Shown here: positions 31,537 to 44,116 of the stretch, piece by piece | Numbering within the stretch: the stretch's first letter is position 1 | Layout of the letters: every line of letters begins with the position of its first letter | NCBI GenBank assembly: GCA_011800155.1 | Contig: CM022377.1 | Coordinates: 744,001 to 808,000, forward strand | DNA: 64,000 nt | Direction of reading: 5' to 3' | Source of the DNA: Flammulina velutipes | Lineage: Eukaryota; Basidiomycota; Agaricomycetes; Agaricales; Physalacriaceae | Program-made: the position numbers and the translations under genes | The notes under the pieces: generated by a model | What the model saw: only the letters and a program-made list of their open reading frames with translations | The model's database searches: none | Told to the model about the DNA's origin: nothing

Positions 31537-34451
31537 ACTGTCGTAGGAGAATACAAGTAGCCTGTTTAATGATCGGGTTATGCGGGCTCACCGACGTTTC
31601 GGACTTGACATTGATTTGTGATTCTACATGTTCTGTGGCGCACACGTCGGCCCTTATGGACCGTCCTTTTTTCTTATCTCAACGTTCTTCGCTTATCGTG
31701 CTGTGTCAAGGGTATTGCTTACCATTTCATGTTGAGGTATTTACATGGCAAACTGGGTTACAAGTGTTCAGGCTGATTCCCTAAGTCCCTCTTTGCCTAG
31801 AATAAGTGCATGTCACATACATGAGATTCTGTAAGTATAATGGAAAGATGGGAATCTACCAAAGTAATGCCGACAGACCGACGCCCTTCAAGCGTAACTG
31901 TCAAAGAAGTGTTTTATGTCTTGATGATCTACGATGGACGAATACTAACAGATGTCATCATTATAGCGGTGAACTCAGGTTGTGCTGCTTCTTCAGTAAC
32001 AGAAGGCTTGAGCCGCAAAACAAATACCAACAGGGTGCGTGAAAGAGCAGCCAGAGGACGCTTGAAGAGCAACGTTCAAATATCCACTATTCGATGATCG
32101 AAGAGGGAAGACTAACACAACGTTTCGTAAGGTATTGTCTTGGTAGTGGATGTAAAACTTTGGCTGTTTGATAGGCATATCTCGCATAAAGGTACATAAG
32201 TATAGGTTACTCAATGCGATTGAGTCGGAATGAACGCGTTATATCAGACCGTAAGGTGCGAAGATGAGCTACACTAGAGCAAATGAGACAAAACGTTGCA
32301 AGAAACATGGCCATAACAATAGTAATAGTAATAGGACGCGTCGGCGCGTACTTCGAAGTACTCACGCATTAGATCAAGTCTTCGGTGATACCGGATCAAT
32401 GTGGCGCACCGCGTTTATTGCACGTGGGCGGGGTACCGGTACGCCACCAAATGCGAAAAAGGAAGGTACAACCTCAGATGAAACGAACACGGACGAGGAA
32501 AAGGGCCTAGGCGTCCGGTTCCTTCGCGCAACAACTAGGGTCAAGCAGTTATCGATCAAAGTGATTTACTAGTTCTCCAGCCTTCTCACCTTGTTCCGCG
32601 CCTGAGCGTAGATCAACTTGGCGGAATGCCCGACGTTTATTGGATAATTGAATCGGTTCTCAGTGCCTGCAGTGAGGGTGGGGATGTCGGCCACAGGTGA
32701 GAATACGTACTATCGATTCTTATGCATGTGCAGTAAAAGTAGATGTCAACCAGGTGTCAGCGAGGCTCTAAGATTCGGAAATAATATGTTTATAGAGCAA
32801 GTCTCGTACCTTGGTCGAAAAGAGAGGTGATCCGGTGATGACGCTTTCGCTCTGAACGAGTTCGTGACCAGCACCACCCCCTCATTGTGAGGGTATAGAA
32901 GTCAGCGCGGATAGTCTATCGCCAGATCGTACCCTGACCAAAGGAGATGGTGTAACCTCGTCGCATTATGTTTCTGGAATAAGATCCACGAGGACTGAAC
33001 TGCCGCAGGCTTTTTGGCGCGGGTTACAGCCCGTATTTAGATCACTGAAACGGGGCCGGAGGTGGATATTTGTGGCGCTTAGTTCGATAGGCGACTAAAA
33101 ACTGGCCGTGGTGCTGAAATGAATCAATAGTCTACTCACATGCAAGTGCTAAGCACCAGGGAGAATAGAGACTACTCTATCAGTGCCGTCTTTGGTGATC
33201 TGATTTGTTTACTCACTGCTTTAATGAGTCATGCCCAGGGATACGTGCACAGTAGAACGTCGGGAGAGCTACCTATATCAGTAACTGTGGAATTCGGAAA
33301 GAACATATAAATGGAGATTTGGATCGCTTAGCTGCTGTGCATGCATGGATACGTCGGGTAGTACTCATTGACAAGGCTTTCGACTCGACGAACGCGAGTG
33401 CCGTGGAGGTAGTTAGCGAAGTACGGAGGCTCTAGCCCGGAGTACACCGCGGAGCACAGTGACGCGTACCGGGGAAATACTGAGGTGGAACACTCGAAGG
33501 AGATGATAAGCAGTTTGCTGATATGATGAACTGGACGAATACAGGAAGCCAGCCCTTATCATCTTGACAAAAGTTTAACAGTTAGACTGGTATCCACGAA
33601 GCCTGGACGATTCAGATGGCCACCATGAAATGCGATAGCGAGATTGTTGCAGGTTTTCTATCCCAAAGAGGCGCGTGACGTTCTGTCTTGGGGAGGTTTG
33701 GAGACTGAGGAGCGGCATGCAGCTGATGCATAGTCACTCAGAGCTGGTGATGCGTAGGACCGGGACTACTGGTGCCACAGTTTGTCATTATGTACCTCTC
33801 GTTATCATCTACGAGGTTTGATCGCCTTCAAAGTGCCTAACGAAAGGGCAGGTTATAGTAGAGAAGGCTGAGCCAACTAGGAAAATCCCCAAGGTGGCGC
33901 AGTATTACTGGTATGGGATACGCGACATAGAATGCAGAATGTATGAACGCTGCGACCTGCGAGGAGGCAACAACATGCCGCGGCCGTCCAGTAGTCGTGA
34001 GAGCGCTCTTTAAGCAGGCAGGCAAGTATTCTGAATGGAGTATACAAATGTATACAGTCAGAGCAAGCCAGTGAAATAGAAGCCGCAGATATCTTTTGAT
34101 CGGAGACTGTTGGGAGAGACGAACGAACTGGCGCCGACATCAAATGAAGCGTTCGGTTTACGAACTTGTTCGAGGATACACTTCGAGAGAAGTTGCCCAG
34201 TGAGAGATACAAAGTACACGGTAAAATGGATAAAAGATGTGAGCGTCGGTAGGGTATCCTTGGCAGCATTTCGAAATTTACGATGAAGAAAATGATATTT
34301 CCCTGTGGGCAGGCAAACCAGACAGGGCGGCAGACCAGTAACGTGGGACCCTTGACGAGCCAGGCCCAAAAAGGTCAATTAATGGATCGCTTCATTCTCA
34401 ATTACCCGAATTTCTCTCCGGGCGTGGCTTTCCCTCTTACCACCACTCTCC
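31537..34451. other. Gene-poor 2.9-kb region
   Basis: I read both strands and found only short frames with no domain, no signal peptide with a plausible follow-on exon, no tRNA and no obvious TIR or LTR. It could hold a non-coding RNA or old decayed transposon sequence, but nothing can be shown. Confidence 0.4.
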
Positions 34452-37400
34452 ATGGACTCTGAGTCGTCGCAGAATCCGTCCTCGTCGTCTGGCTCGACGG
34501 CGACGCCGTGCGTATCTTCTGCTCGTCGTTGACGGCGTCTAATTCCAAATTGCAGTCAGGTCCGCTCCCGTATCACCGTTGTCTGCGCAGAGGTGCATAG
34601 CTCTTTCATTTCGCGCGTCTCCACGTCCGCTGAACCCCGCCTTGTAGTGCAAACGTCTCAAATTAAAATGCGACCGCAAGAATCCATGTGGAAGCTGCGT
34701 GAAGCGCGATACGACCGCGAGATGCATATATTCGCCTGCTGCTGCAGAGAAGGTGTACGTCAGATTAGGTTGCTGTCTTCTGGATCTTCAAATTCACGCT
34801 TCTTCCTAGGGATCTTCATTCTCTCAACAACCGACTCATACAAGTGGAATCCTTGCTGGCTCAGTTCACTTCTGGCCAGTTTCCACCACAACCTCCGTCG
34901 ATGGCGCGCGCTTCGTCGTCGTCGACATCCATGCCCTCAAATACTGCACAACCCCCCTCCGTTACCCCTCTCCCGTACACTTCGCTCGCTCTCTCCCTAG
35001 ACGACGTCGCTGCCATATGGTTGGATCATCTCAACGTTACAACTCGTTTAACTCTCAGAGGAACTCAGGCGTCTACCAAGAACGGGATCAAGCTCGAATC
35101 CAATGATTATCCAGTGTTGGACTATTGCAAACCTCTACCTGCGACTTCTATCTATTATGAAATGACGCCACGACATAACACGCTCCCCTTCCCATCAAGT
35201 CCCTCCCCAGGCGTAGATCCCTCTGTCCGGCCCTCCATCACCAGAGCCTTGCTAGACCTCTTACCGCCTACAGTGTCTGATTCTCCAATTCCTACTCTCC
35301 AGTCTTTACTTGCCCTTGCTGAACAATCAACAATTCACACCTATCCTTCCACCAACTGGAAACACTTCCGTTCTCGAGTGTCGCACATGGTTGCTATCTT
35401 GAAACCTCCCCCTTTCAACTCGTCAGACACCTTTAAAGAGCGTGATCGCGACAAAGGGAAACATCGAGGACGAAAAGATGCCAACCAAGCTCGGGAGGTC
35501 CATTACAATTCTCGTACCGGGAATCCTTTGCCTCCGTTCACTCCTGCGTCGGCCCCACCCAACTCTTCGAAGGAGTATATGGAGCCTCCTGCGAAGTCTG
35601 AAGGCTTGCCCTTCTTCGGCGCAGTATGCGCCGCATTAGCGTTAGGTGCCCTGGAATCTTCACGCGAAGCGCCTCAGTCGTCGGTAGATGCGATGCAAGT
35701 TGACTCGTATCCTCGACCTAGCGCTTCGTTAAGAGGGGCTTCTTCGGGCACGTATCTGGATGCGGAGTACTGGTATCGCATGAGTGTGCACGTCTTGAAC
35801 GAGTACGAACGGGGGCTTGCCGCTAATGTCAACTCCCAGACAAAGGGTGTTGAGAGTTTCGGTCAAGACTACCTTCTCGCATGTTTGTTTCAGGTGTCCT
35901 TCATGGTGAAGGGAGGCCTTGGACCCGCAGTTGTCGAGACGGCAGGCACTTACCACGCCAAGGCTGCCGATGGTATATCTGGAGGGAGACGAAGGCGGGA
36001 AAAAGAACGGGACAAATCGGATGATAGAGCAAGCAACCTGGGTGGTGTGGCTGCTATTGTATTTCCTTTGGTGAGTGCGACTCTTTCTTTCTTTGTGCAG
36101 ATCACTCAAGGTAGTTTGGTAGGTGGGAAAGATGGTTAACATTGCTCGTGATCTTGGTCTAGCGAAGGACCCACCAGAGGTCCTAGCTTCTGCTCTCGAC
36201 AGCTTCAAGAAGGCTAGGAATCGGACTGAGGCCGGTGACTCTCCCCCTGCGATATCCAATCTCTTCGATGCCGAGATGAGACGGCGAATCTGGTGGGACA
36301 TCTTTTACTATGACGTGTACGTCTTTTCTCTCGTTACATGTCCAACCATCCTCAACTTGACATTGACAGATTTGTGTCGGACGCCCTGGGCCATGAACCG
36401 CTTATTGGGGACGATTTCCCGACCAAGATGCCCGTTGGCGATGTTGATGAGAAAGTTTTTTCCTCAGTTTCCACACGGATACCGCCCCTCCAAGATCTTG
36501 CTTCTGGGACAGGTTATCATCGAGATGGGTTTCATTATTTCCAGGCTAAATGCCGGTATGTCTCTTGCGGTCATTAAACTGAATTCTTTGAACTGATGGA
36601 TGATGTACAGACTGGCCCTCGTCGTGCGAAAGATCCAACGACGCATGTGCACCTCTGAAATGACCACCACACTATTCTCCTACGGAAGTGGCACGTCATC
36701 CGATTCCAAGAATGGCTATGGTTATAGCATCGACCAGGCCGCGTCTATGGAGACGGAAGTGACACAATGGCTCGAGGACCTTCCTGAGATGTACCGCCTC
36801 GAAAAGTGCACCGTTGATCTGTCAATGGTTGATCCCATCTTGGCTATTCAGCGCTGTGAATTGGCCATTACTGCGCAGCGTTTGATCCTCAAGATCTACA
36901 TGCCGTTCCTGCGCAAGCATGCAAGTGTTTCGGAAACTGTTCGGCCTCCTCACCAAGCTACCTGTGGTTCAGTCAACGCAGCCCACCTCGTCGTCCGAGC
37001 GTCCAATCTACTCTTTTCTGTATGGACAAGAGGAATGGAAAGGCCGATGCCTCCCTCGATGATCTCCCCTGCCATGTTCGACTTTTATCCGTTCACGCGA
37101 GTTCTCCTCGATTCTGGGGTTGTTTGCGCGCATGCTGCTATCAAACAGTTTGTGCCTATGATGGCTCCCGCTGCTGAGGATGCTTTGGATACGGTGCTCA
37201 AGATTCTGCAGGATCCTAATTATCCGAGCAGGCTGGGGGGCGTTGACGGCTTTGGCTCTGGTCACGATGTGTCTGTCGCTGATGCGGTGAAGCTCTTGAA
37301 AGAGTTGAAACAGCATGCCGTCGATGCCAGAGGCTCCATGGGGCCGACGCTGAAGAGGAAACACGACGACGTCGAGGATGATGAGTCGGCGGATGTGGAT

Positions 37401-38600
37401 GAGCTGGAGAGTGAAGAAGTGGAGTACGCTTATGTGGACGCTGATAAGCCTCAATCACCCATCTTTTCCGACTTGCTTCAGCCTCCGCCGGAGTCGTCGT
37501 CTCCCATCTCCGTTACGCGTTCTCCCATCCAAGCCATGCAGCCGGACATGTGCATGGGCGCACAGTCGTACGAAACTCTTTCCAAGGGCAAGGACGACAA
37601 GGGCAAGAAGAGCAAGAGGGCTCAACCACATCCCGTTGTTGGCATCCGCCACAGAGGAAGTGCTGACGGCTCTCCTCTGGCGAAGCGGAGACTTTCACCG
37701 GCGATGGTCTCTGATACCGAAACTCAACCCCAGCCGACGTCGAACTCACCTTTTACTAAACAACCCATCTATCCTTCATCGATTCATTCACAACCCATGT
37801 CGCAACCGTCGAGCCTTATTCCGTCGCCGTTGCATTTATCAACTCTTGAGGCTGAAAAGTACCGTTCCCGTTCCTCATCTCTCACTCAACCCGTCGATTC
37901 CGGCCCATTCACTCGTCGTGAATCAGCCTCGAGTGTTGGATCCTATTCCTCTTACCAGAGCACGTCGAGCCCGAGACCCATCGACACTGTGCCTCGTCGA
38001 TATACGACGTCCAGCACACAACCACCACCGATGCCGCAGCCTTCTCTGCCAAGTCCGCAGAGCCAACCATCTCTGCAGAGCGCCTATGCTGTTGCGTCGC
38101 ACCCGACTAACCTATATGACCGTGCAAGCTCATATGAATCTCAACGCGGCTACGCTGAACCGCAAGGTGACGCATATGCTCCTGCGCAGAGTCCGTATGT
38201 TGCGTCGGGCAGTCCGTACACAACAACAAGTGGCCCTCTCTCCAATGCCAGCTCGCCGTACACGCAGACGTCGACGAACATGAACACACCTGCTTATCCT
38301 AGTCCGCGCGGCCAGAACATCCCTTTGTCGAATGGCTCGTCGGCGACGTATTATGCTGGCTACGAGTCGGGTACGCCTGTCTCGGCTGGGTCGTATCATA
38401 ATCCGTTTACGGGCAATGGGGGTGGATATGACCAGGAGCCTATGGGCGATGTGAAGCCAAGCATGCAGGTCGACTCCTACCGGGAGCCTCAACCGGTGTA
38501 CCAACCACAAACACAGTGGGAGCCCCAGCAGCAGCAGCAACCGCAACAACACCAATATTGGCAAGCGCAAGCACCTGTGAATTACTACCCCGCGCAATGA
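34452..38600 (+). CDS. Zn2Cys6 fungal transcription factor with Q/P-rich tail
   Basis: Exons 34452-34507, 34556-34592, 34648-34754, 34810-36070, 36123-36316, 36370-36555 and 36611-38600 give 1,276 residues. The binuclear zinc cluster is split over exons 2 and 3: CAEC, KLKCDRKNPCGSC and TARC, with spacing C-x2-C-x6-C-x5-C-x2-C-x8-C, about residues 29-57. A coiled-coil dimer stretch (VDLHSLNNRLIQVESLLAQ) follows. The fungal-specific middle homology region runs from about 350 to 830 (DAEMRRRIWWDIFYYD near 540). The last 350 residues are disordered and rich in Ser, Pro, Gln and Tyr, ending with poly-Gln, typical of an activation or prion-like domain. It is a nuclear DNA-binding regulator; the targets are unknown. 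Confidence 0.87.
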
Positions 38601-39527
38601 TCCTTATGAGAGTGATGATTCTTACTGTTCGTCCTTACTTTATCTACTGGAATATTTATTAGATATGTGTTTTTGTTCTCGTCTGTACTGTTGTCGGATA
38701 CCCTGTCCTTGCTATGCATGCTACACACTCTTTTGTATTACTAGATATCGAATTATAAGTAGCTGGTCGAATGCCGACATTTATTGAAGATAGTCCGTAC
38801 GGATTGCTCTGGTATCTAAAGATAACCGTTGTTGAGACACAAAGAGTTCTTAGAACGGCGTACTACGCCGCATAGCGGGAAATGGCGTGTATGTCGAGTC
38901 CATCTAGTACTTGATCATAGATGACAGCCAATAGCTCGCATTTGACTTATTATTAGCTTCATCTTAGAAGTCGATCTATGACATTCATGGTTAGAATCAA
39001 TACGATCGAGCATGAATGTACGCCACATATATACCTTATGCCGGATCACGGATCAAATTCCTCTTGTTCCTCCACCACCATGACCGGTTGACCACTCTAC
39101 TTCCCCAGCGCCAAAAAATTGCTGGAACATCTCACTAACCCGCACTTGTTGGAAATTAATAGATCCGAATCGCCTGGTCGCTGTTCCAAACAGATTTATA
39201 TCGTTCTAATCAGCTATTTTTATCACCAAGTCGAACTTGCTCACCAATCCTCGGAACGTTTACGACTCTGCCTAACATCCACGTACTTAATAATATCCCC
39301 GCTGTCTCTCTGGCGTTACCTCGATTCAAAAATAGCACTCGTTGTATTCATAGCACATCTCTAGGCTTTCTACGAGCTGAACATACTTCTAGGTTCCGCT
39401 CATCTTGCTTTATGCCTCAAGGAAAGTCATTTTGACCGTTTTCGCTTCGTCACATCTTCTGCATGATGAATCTTCTGATCAAGCATGATAAGCATGGGCG
39501 CATGACCGGATACGTTGGGTTCCGTGC
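38601..39527. other. Intergenic
   Basis: No convincing ORF or repeat between the transcription factor and the MFS gene; short frames only. Confidence 0.4.
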
Positions 39528-39537
39528 TATTTAAAAG
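39528..39537 (+). promoter_or_regulatory. TATA box of MFS permease gene
   Basis: TATTTAAAAG 54 bp upstream of the ATG at 39582. Confidence 0.5.
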
Positions 39538-39581
39538 ACTCACATCTCGCAGTGGGTTCAATATCATCCCCCATTGTGACT

Positions 39582-42232
39582 ATGGACATCATCTCAAAGG
39601 ATACCGAAGCGTCGTACGAACACAGTCCCAACACGGAGGGCACCACTCACCAAAGCGCCATTGGGCCCAAACCCACTCGCAAACACTTCTTCTCCCCTTT
39701 GGACTCCACGTACGCGGACGCCGTACACAAGGATGCCGAAACTGTCCAGTTCACACCTGAAGAAGACGTATGTCACTGCTCTATTCTTCTCTGAATTATT
39801 GAGTAACTTCTTGCTTTGTAGAACAAAGTCAAAAGGAAAATTGATAATCGGGTGCTTCCACTCATTGTGTGCAGGTAAAAATGTCACTACTTTTCGTCAG
39901 CGTATTACTCACTCGCCAAATAGCTACGTTTGTGAGTTTGGTTGTATTGTGAGGTGGATTACAAGCTTACACAAAGAATAAGTCAACCAGTTCGGTGCGT
40001 TCTCAATCTCACAAAGGCATAGGCATATTCTCATCGGCGAGTTAGATCGCACCAACATGTATGTCAACTCCATTTTTATCGCCCTGATACTGAATCGTCA
40101 TGGCATACCAGAGGAAACGCTCACGTTTTGGACGAGTTCAATGAGAACTTCGCACGTTTCTTCTTACTCCAAAGACGCCTCTCCTAATCCACATCCAGGG
40201 AATCACGACCAATGCAAAATGGACGTTGGCTCTCAGCGTCTTCTACGTCGGCTATTGTACGTGCACTAGTTTCAAGTTTTCAGCCTAAAGATTCTGAACA
40301 CATCTTATATGCTAGGTCTACTTGAAATGCCTGCCAATGGTGATTTAACCTACCTTGTTAGTATCACACTAATCGTTGTTGACTACCCTATCACGAACAG
40401 TCCTTCAACGGCACATTGGTGCCAATCGATTGTATGATTCTCTATTTCGTTCAACCTCCAGGCCGATTTACCTCATACTTTAAGCTTCTTTCTCTCATTA
40501 ACATGGTGGGGCATCGCATCTCTCTCGTTCGTATACGCGAAAGGCTATGGAGCATTACTCGTTCTGCGGTCAGTCCGTACTGTAGATCCCATTGCATGTT
40601 TTCTCACGTCCACTTTCAACTAGCGTTCTTCTTGGAATCGGAGAGGCTGGGTATTATGCAGGGATGATCTACTATCTCTCATTTTGGTACAGACGGTGAA
40701 TCTACTAGCACGCTATTCTGATGAACTTGGAGCTGACTTGGCTTGCGTTTAGGCATGAGCTCGCTATGCGTATTAGGTTCATTTCATCATTACATAGCAT
40801 CGTTTCGACTTTGTTCACTCTTTGTGTAGTCTTTGCATGACTGGGACTCTACCAGGCGCTATTGGAGTGGGTTTCTTTGCTTTCATGATTCATGGATTCT
40901 CACTTCGTTCAACAGGGTCTTGTAGCCTTCGGCCTCGTTCGTGTACATAGCCCCGTCCTAAAAGGGTACAATATCCTTTTCGTATCGTTTCTATGCTAAC
41001 TCTGCGGTTTAGGTGGCAATTCCTATTCTTGGTATGTCCTTCCGGTCACAATACAATGCGCTATAATGTCTAAAACAACATTAGATCGAAGCGATACCAA
41101 CACTTCTCATGGCACTTGCGATCTTACTCTTCCTCCCGTCTTTCCCGTTCTCGGCGACATTTCTTACTCCTCGGGAACGGGCTATCGCCCAGGCACGCTT
41201 GAACCGTGATCACAAGCCGACGTCCCACGGAGGAGTGTCCGGATGGCAAAGCTTCAAACTCGTCATCAACGATGTCCATGCGTGGATGTTCATGATTGTC
41301 TACGCGAGTTGTAAGTTAGATGTCTTCTGTTTCCTCGTGATAGTGGCTCATGTGTCTCTTTGTTAGTCAACGTCGGTGTGGCCACAGTGTCATACTTTCT
41401 GCCCACCGTATGTTCCTCGTCTGAGCTTCTTTATGCTCCCTCCTGACAAACACCCTAGCTGATCAAAGGATTGGGGTTCTCTTCAATCAATGCCCAAGGC
41501 ATGACAGTGGCGCCATACATCGTCGGATGGTTCTTGGTCTTTCTCCAAGCATGGAACAGCGATCGTACAAAGGACAGAGGCTACCATGTAATGGCTTCCT
41601 GTGCTTGCTCTTTCGTAGGTTATCTCATTTTAGCGACAACGGCAGAGAAAAGTGTCGGAGCGGCATACTTCGCACTGTTTCTTGTCGTGGGTGGGAATTA
41701 TAGTCTATTCCCATTGGTTATGTAAGGTTTTTGTTCAGCATTTTGGAGGACTCTTGTTTATGCCATGTACATAGGAGTTGGGCAGCGAACACTTTTTCGC
41801 CGACATCCAAGGTAAGATTCTTTCATTTGTATCACCCACACGACTAACCCAGAAATAGCGTGGTGTTGGCACCGCGTTCATCGTTTCTGTGTCCAACTGT
41901 GTATCCATGTACGTCTTTTGGCTCTGCTGGAACTCCGCGGCTGATCGTTTGTAGTGCGTCTCCTCAGATCTACTTCGACGCCGAAGACCGGTTCCGCAAA
42001 GGACATGCCATTTCTGCAGCGTAAGGTTTACCCACGTTCACCCTACTAGTTGACAAACCCTTCCAGATGCTTGTTCTTGAGTTTCTGTGTGGCATTTGCC
42101 TTGCGAACGCGACTATCGCGTATGAATAAGAGGAATGCGTTGATGGCTCAGGAGTTCGAGTCCGACAAGGCGGTTGAGAATCAATCCGGAGAGATAGCAG
42201 ACTCGGATTATAGATATGTGTTCATGACCTAA
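39582..42232 (+). CDS. MFS transporter, Dal5/allantoate permease-like (ACS family)
   Basis: Start 39582 (MDIISKDTEASYEH); exon 1 ends 39767, exon 2 is 39822-39874 (KVKRKIDNRVLPLIVC). Later exons are clear from about 40190 on: NAKWTLALSVFYVGY, LEMPAN, LTWWGIASLSFVYAKGYGALLVL, LGIGEAGYYAGMIYYLSFWYRR, then IEAIPTLLMALAILLFLP, GWFLVFLQAWNSDR, GNYSLFPLVM, SPQIYFDAEDRFRKGH and the C-terminus ending YRYVFMT. This order matches twelve-helix anion:cation symporters such as fungal allantoate, nicotinate or pantothenate permeases. Between 39875 and 40190 I could not find a clean exon for the first transmembrane helix, so the model is incomplete there and the gene may be damaged. The plasma membrane is the likely site; the substrate is unknown. 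Confidence 0.65.
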
Positions 42233-42650
42233 AGGTGAGTATAAACTCGCCATGTCCAGCTGGATTGCTAATGGCACATACTTATAGTGAAGCATAGTAT
42301 ATTACGAGGATAGACCCTGTCTGGCGCAGCACTACCCATATTAATTGAGGGCGGCGCATCAATTGCTACGCTGACAACCACGTATTTCGTCCACGGCAAA
42401 TCCCTACCCAAGAGCTAAGAGCCTAGCACGGAAGTACTTTCCGTCGACTGGCGAAGAGACCTACACGGTAGGCTGTTTTTTTGATAATTCTTGCATCGTC
42501 GCGTATCTTCGCGCTACTCGTCAACACACTTCCTATTATTCGATACACTGACCTTACTTGGAGGGTTGCCGCCACTGACAACGATTGATGCTCGGTCTCG
42601 GCTTTGAAATTATCGCTTGGCGGACGATCAGCGCTCAGCATCCAGGCACA
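42233..42650. other. Intergenic
   Basis: No ORF of interest between the MFS gene and the promoter of the Kre9-like gene. Confidence 0.4.
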
Positions 42651-42657
42651 TATAAAG
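42651..42657 (+). promoter_or_regulatory. TATA box of Kre9-like paralogue 2
   Basis: TATAAAG 157 bp upstream of the ATG at 42814, followed by a pyrimidine-rich 5' leader. Confidence 0.5.
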
Positions 42658-42813
42658 CACAGTGATCCCTGTTTATTTTCTTTCCAACCCCCATCTCCGT
42701 TCCTCCAGCCAAATTGCAGCTTGACTATCCGTCTCCGTCTCCGGACTTCACATTCTCTTCATCCAGACACTCTTTATTCCTAACGCCAAAACACCCCTCT
42801 TCAAATCTCTAAG

Positions 42814-43687
42814 ATGTTCGCAAACTCCCTTGTCTTCTTCGGACTTGCCTCGTCTGTTATGGCCAACATATACGTTCGTCCTCGTTCTTATTCTGACGTG
42901 ATGTTGAGACTGACAGTCTTTGTGTACAGCTAACTTCACCCGTCGCCTCCACCTCCTGGGCTGCAGGAGAAGTAGCGACGATCACCTGGGAAGACATCTC
43001 CAAGGACTCGACTTACTCTCTCGAAGATTTCGGTGAGGCCGAAGTGTCCATCTCTGTCGGAAGTGCTACATCGCAGGTAAGTCTAGTGCGCCCTCATTCC
43101 CACCTTTTCTGACACCATTGTTCTCCATCAAGACGAAATTATACATCATTTCCCCTAATGTCAACTTTGCAAGCACTGCCTCCATAGAATTCACTGTCGA
43201 CGGAAGCATTGGGCCTGATGATGATAACTAGTGAGCTTCAAATTGCCTAATGGCTTCTGGCACCCTTTCTTACCACCAATCTAGTTTCATCCGTGTTGAC
43301 TCGAACACCCTCAAGTCCACCGTCAACCCTCAATACCCCGAGCAGGCGTTCTCCGCCAAGTTCGCGTATGTTATCTCCTCTTCCATCACTCCCAACCGAA
43401 TCTGACTCTTCGACAGTTTGACGAACATGAACGGTGCCTTCAGCGCAGAGGTTCAGTCGCAAATCGCCGGCCAGGCTACGGCCCCTCTTGGTGGTTCAAC
43501 CGCAACCAAGACCGGTGCTGCGACAACTTCCAGCGCGAAAACGTCCTCAACTGGAACGTCGACAAGGAACACGGCACTTTCTGCTACTGGCACGAGTGAG
43601 GAAGATTCCACTGATGGTGCTCTCAGTCTGTCATCCAACGTGTGGTTTGGTCTTGCCCTTGGAGCCATGGCTGCCTTTGCTCTTTAA
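42814..43687 (+). CDS. Kre9/Knh1-like GPI-anchored cell-wall protein, paralogue 2
   Basis: Exons 42814-42873, 42930-43076, 43133-43230, 43285-43365 and 43417-43687 give 218 residues. It has a signal peptide (MFANSLVFFGLASSVMA), a Kre9/Knh1-type domain (TSPVASTSWAAGEVATITWE, FASTASIEFTVDGSIGPD, YFIRVDSN), a Thr/Ser/Ala-rich linker and a C-terminal hydrophobic GPI-type tail (VWFGLALGAMAAFAL). Intron number and positions match the gene at 22532, so the two are old duplicates. It is expected at the outer face of the plasma membrane or in the wall; beta-glucan assembly is the usual role discussed for the family, unproven here. Confidence 0.85.
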
Positions 43688-44116
43688 GTTACGCTATGTC
43701 GGGAATTATCTATCATACATTGTTGACACATGTAACCATTCTTCTGGTTTTTTAAATGATTACTTGGTAACCGGTCTAACTCTATTCGTCTCCTTAAAAC
43801 ATTGAAGCAAACGTACTGCAAGGGAGCAAGGGGGGCCTTCCATAGGACCGTGTCCAAACTTCCCACGCTCTGATTATATGGCGCCACAATTCCTATAGGC
43901 CTACTAGAGTCTATGACTTAAGCACTCTGTTCAGAATGAAATCAGGAATACATGACAATGGCGACAGCAGCTCCCACAGAAGGAGGGTATAAACGTTCAA
44001 GCTTCTATAATGACAGGTAGGAAAAACAAAGAACGTATATTTTCGAAAAATAGACCGATTCCACGATTGATACGTAAGGCAACGAAAGAAGAAATATTTC
44101 CATCGAGATATATGGA
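43688..44116. other. Intergenic, convergent 3' ends
   Basis: Between the plus-strand Kre9-like gene and the minus-strand lyase gene. Nothing recognised. Confidence 0.4.

Noticed and set aside
33837..34378. Minus-strand ORFs near 34 kb
   Set aside because: No domain, no plausible splice partners, and composition like non-coding DNA.
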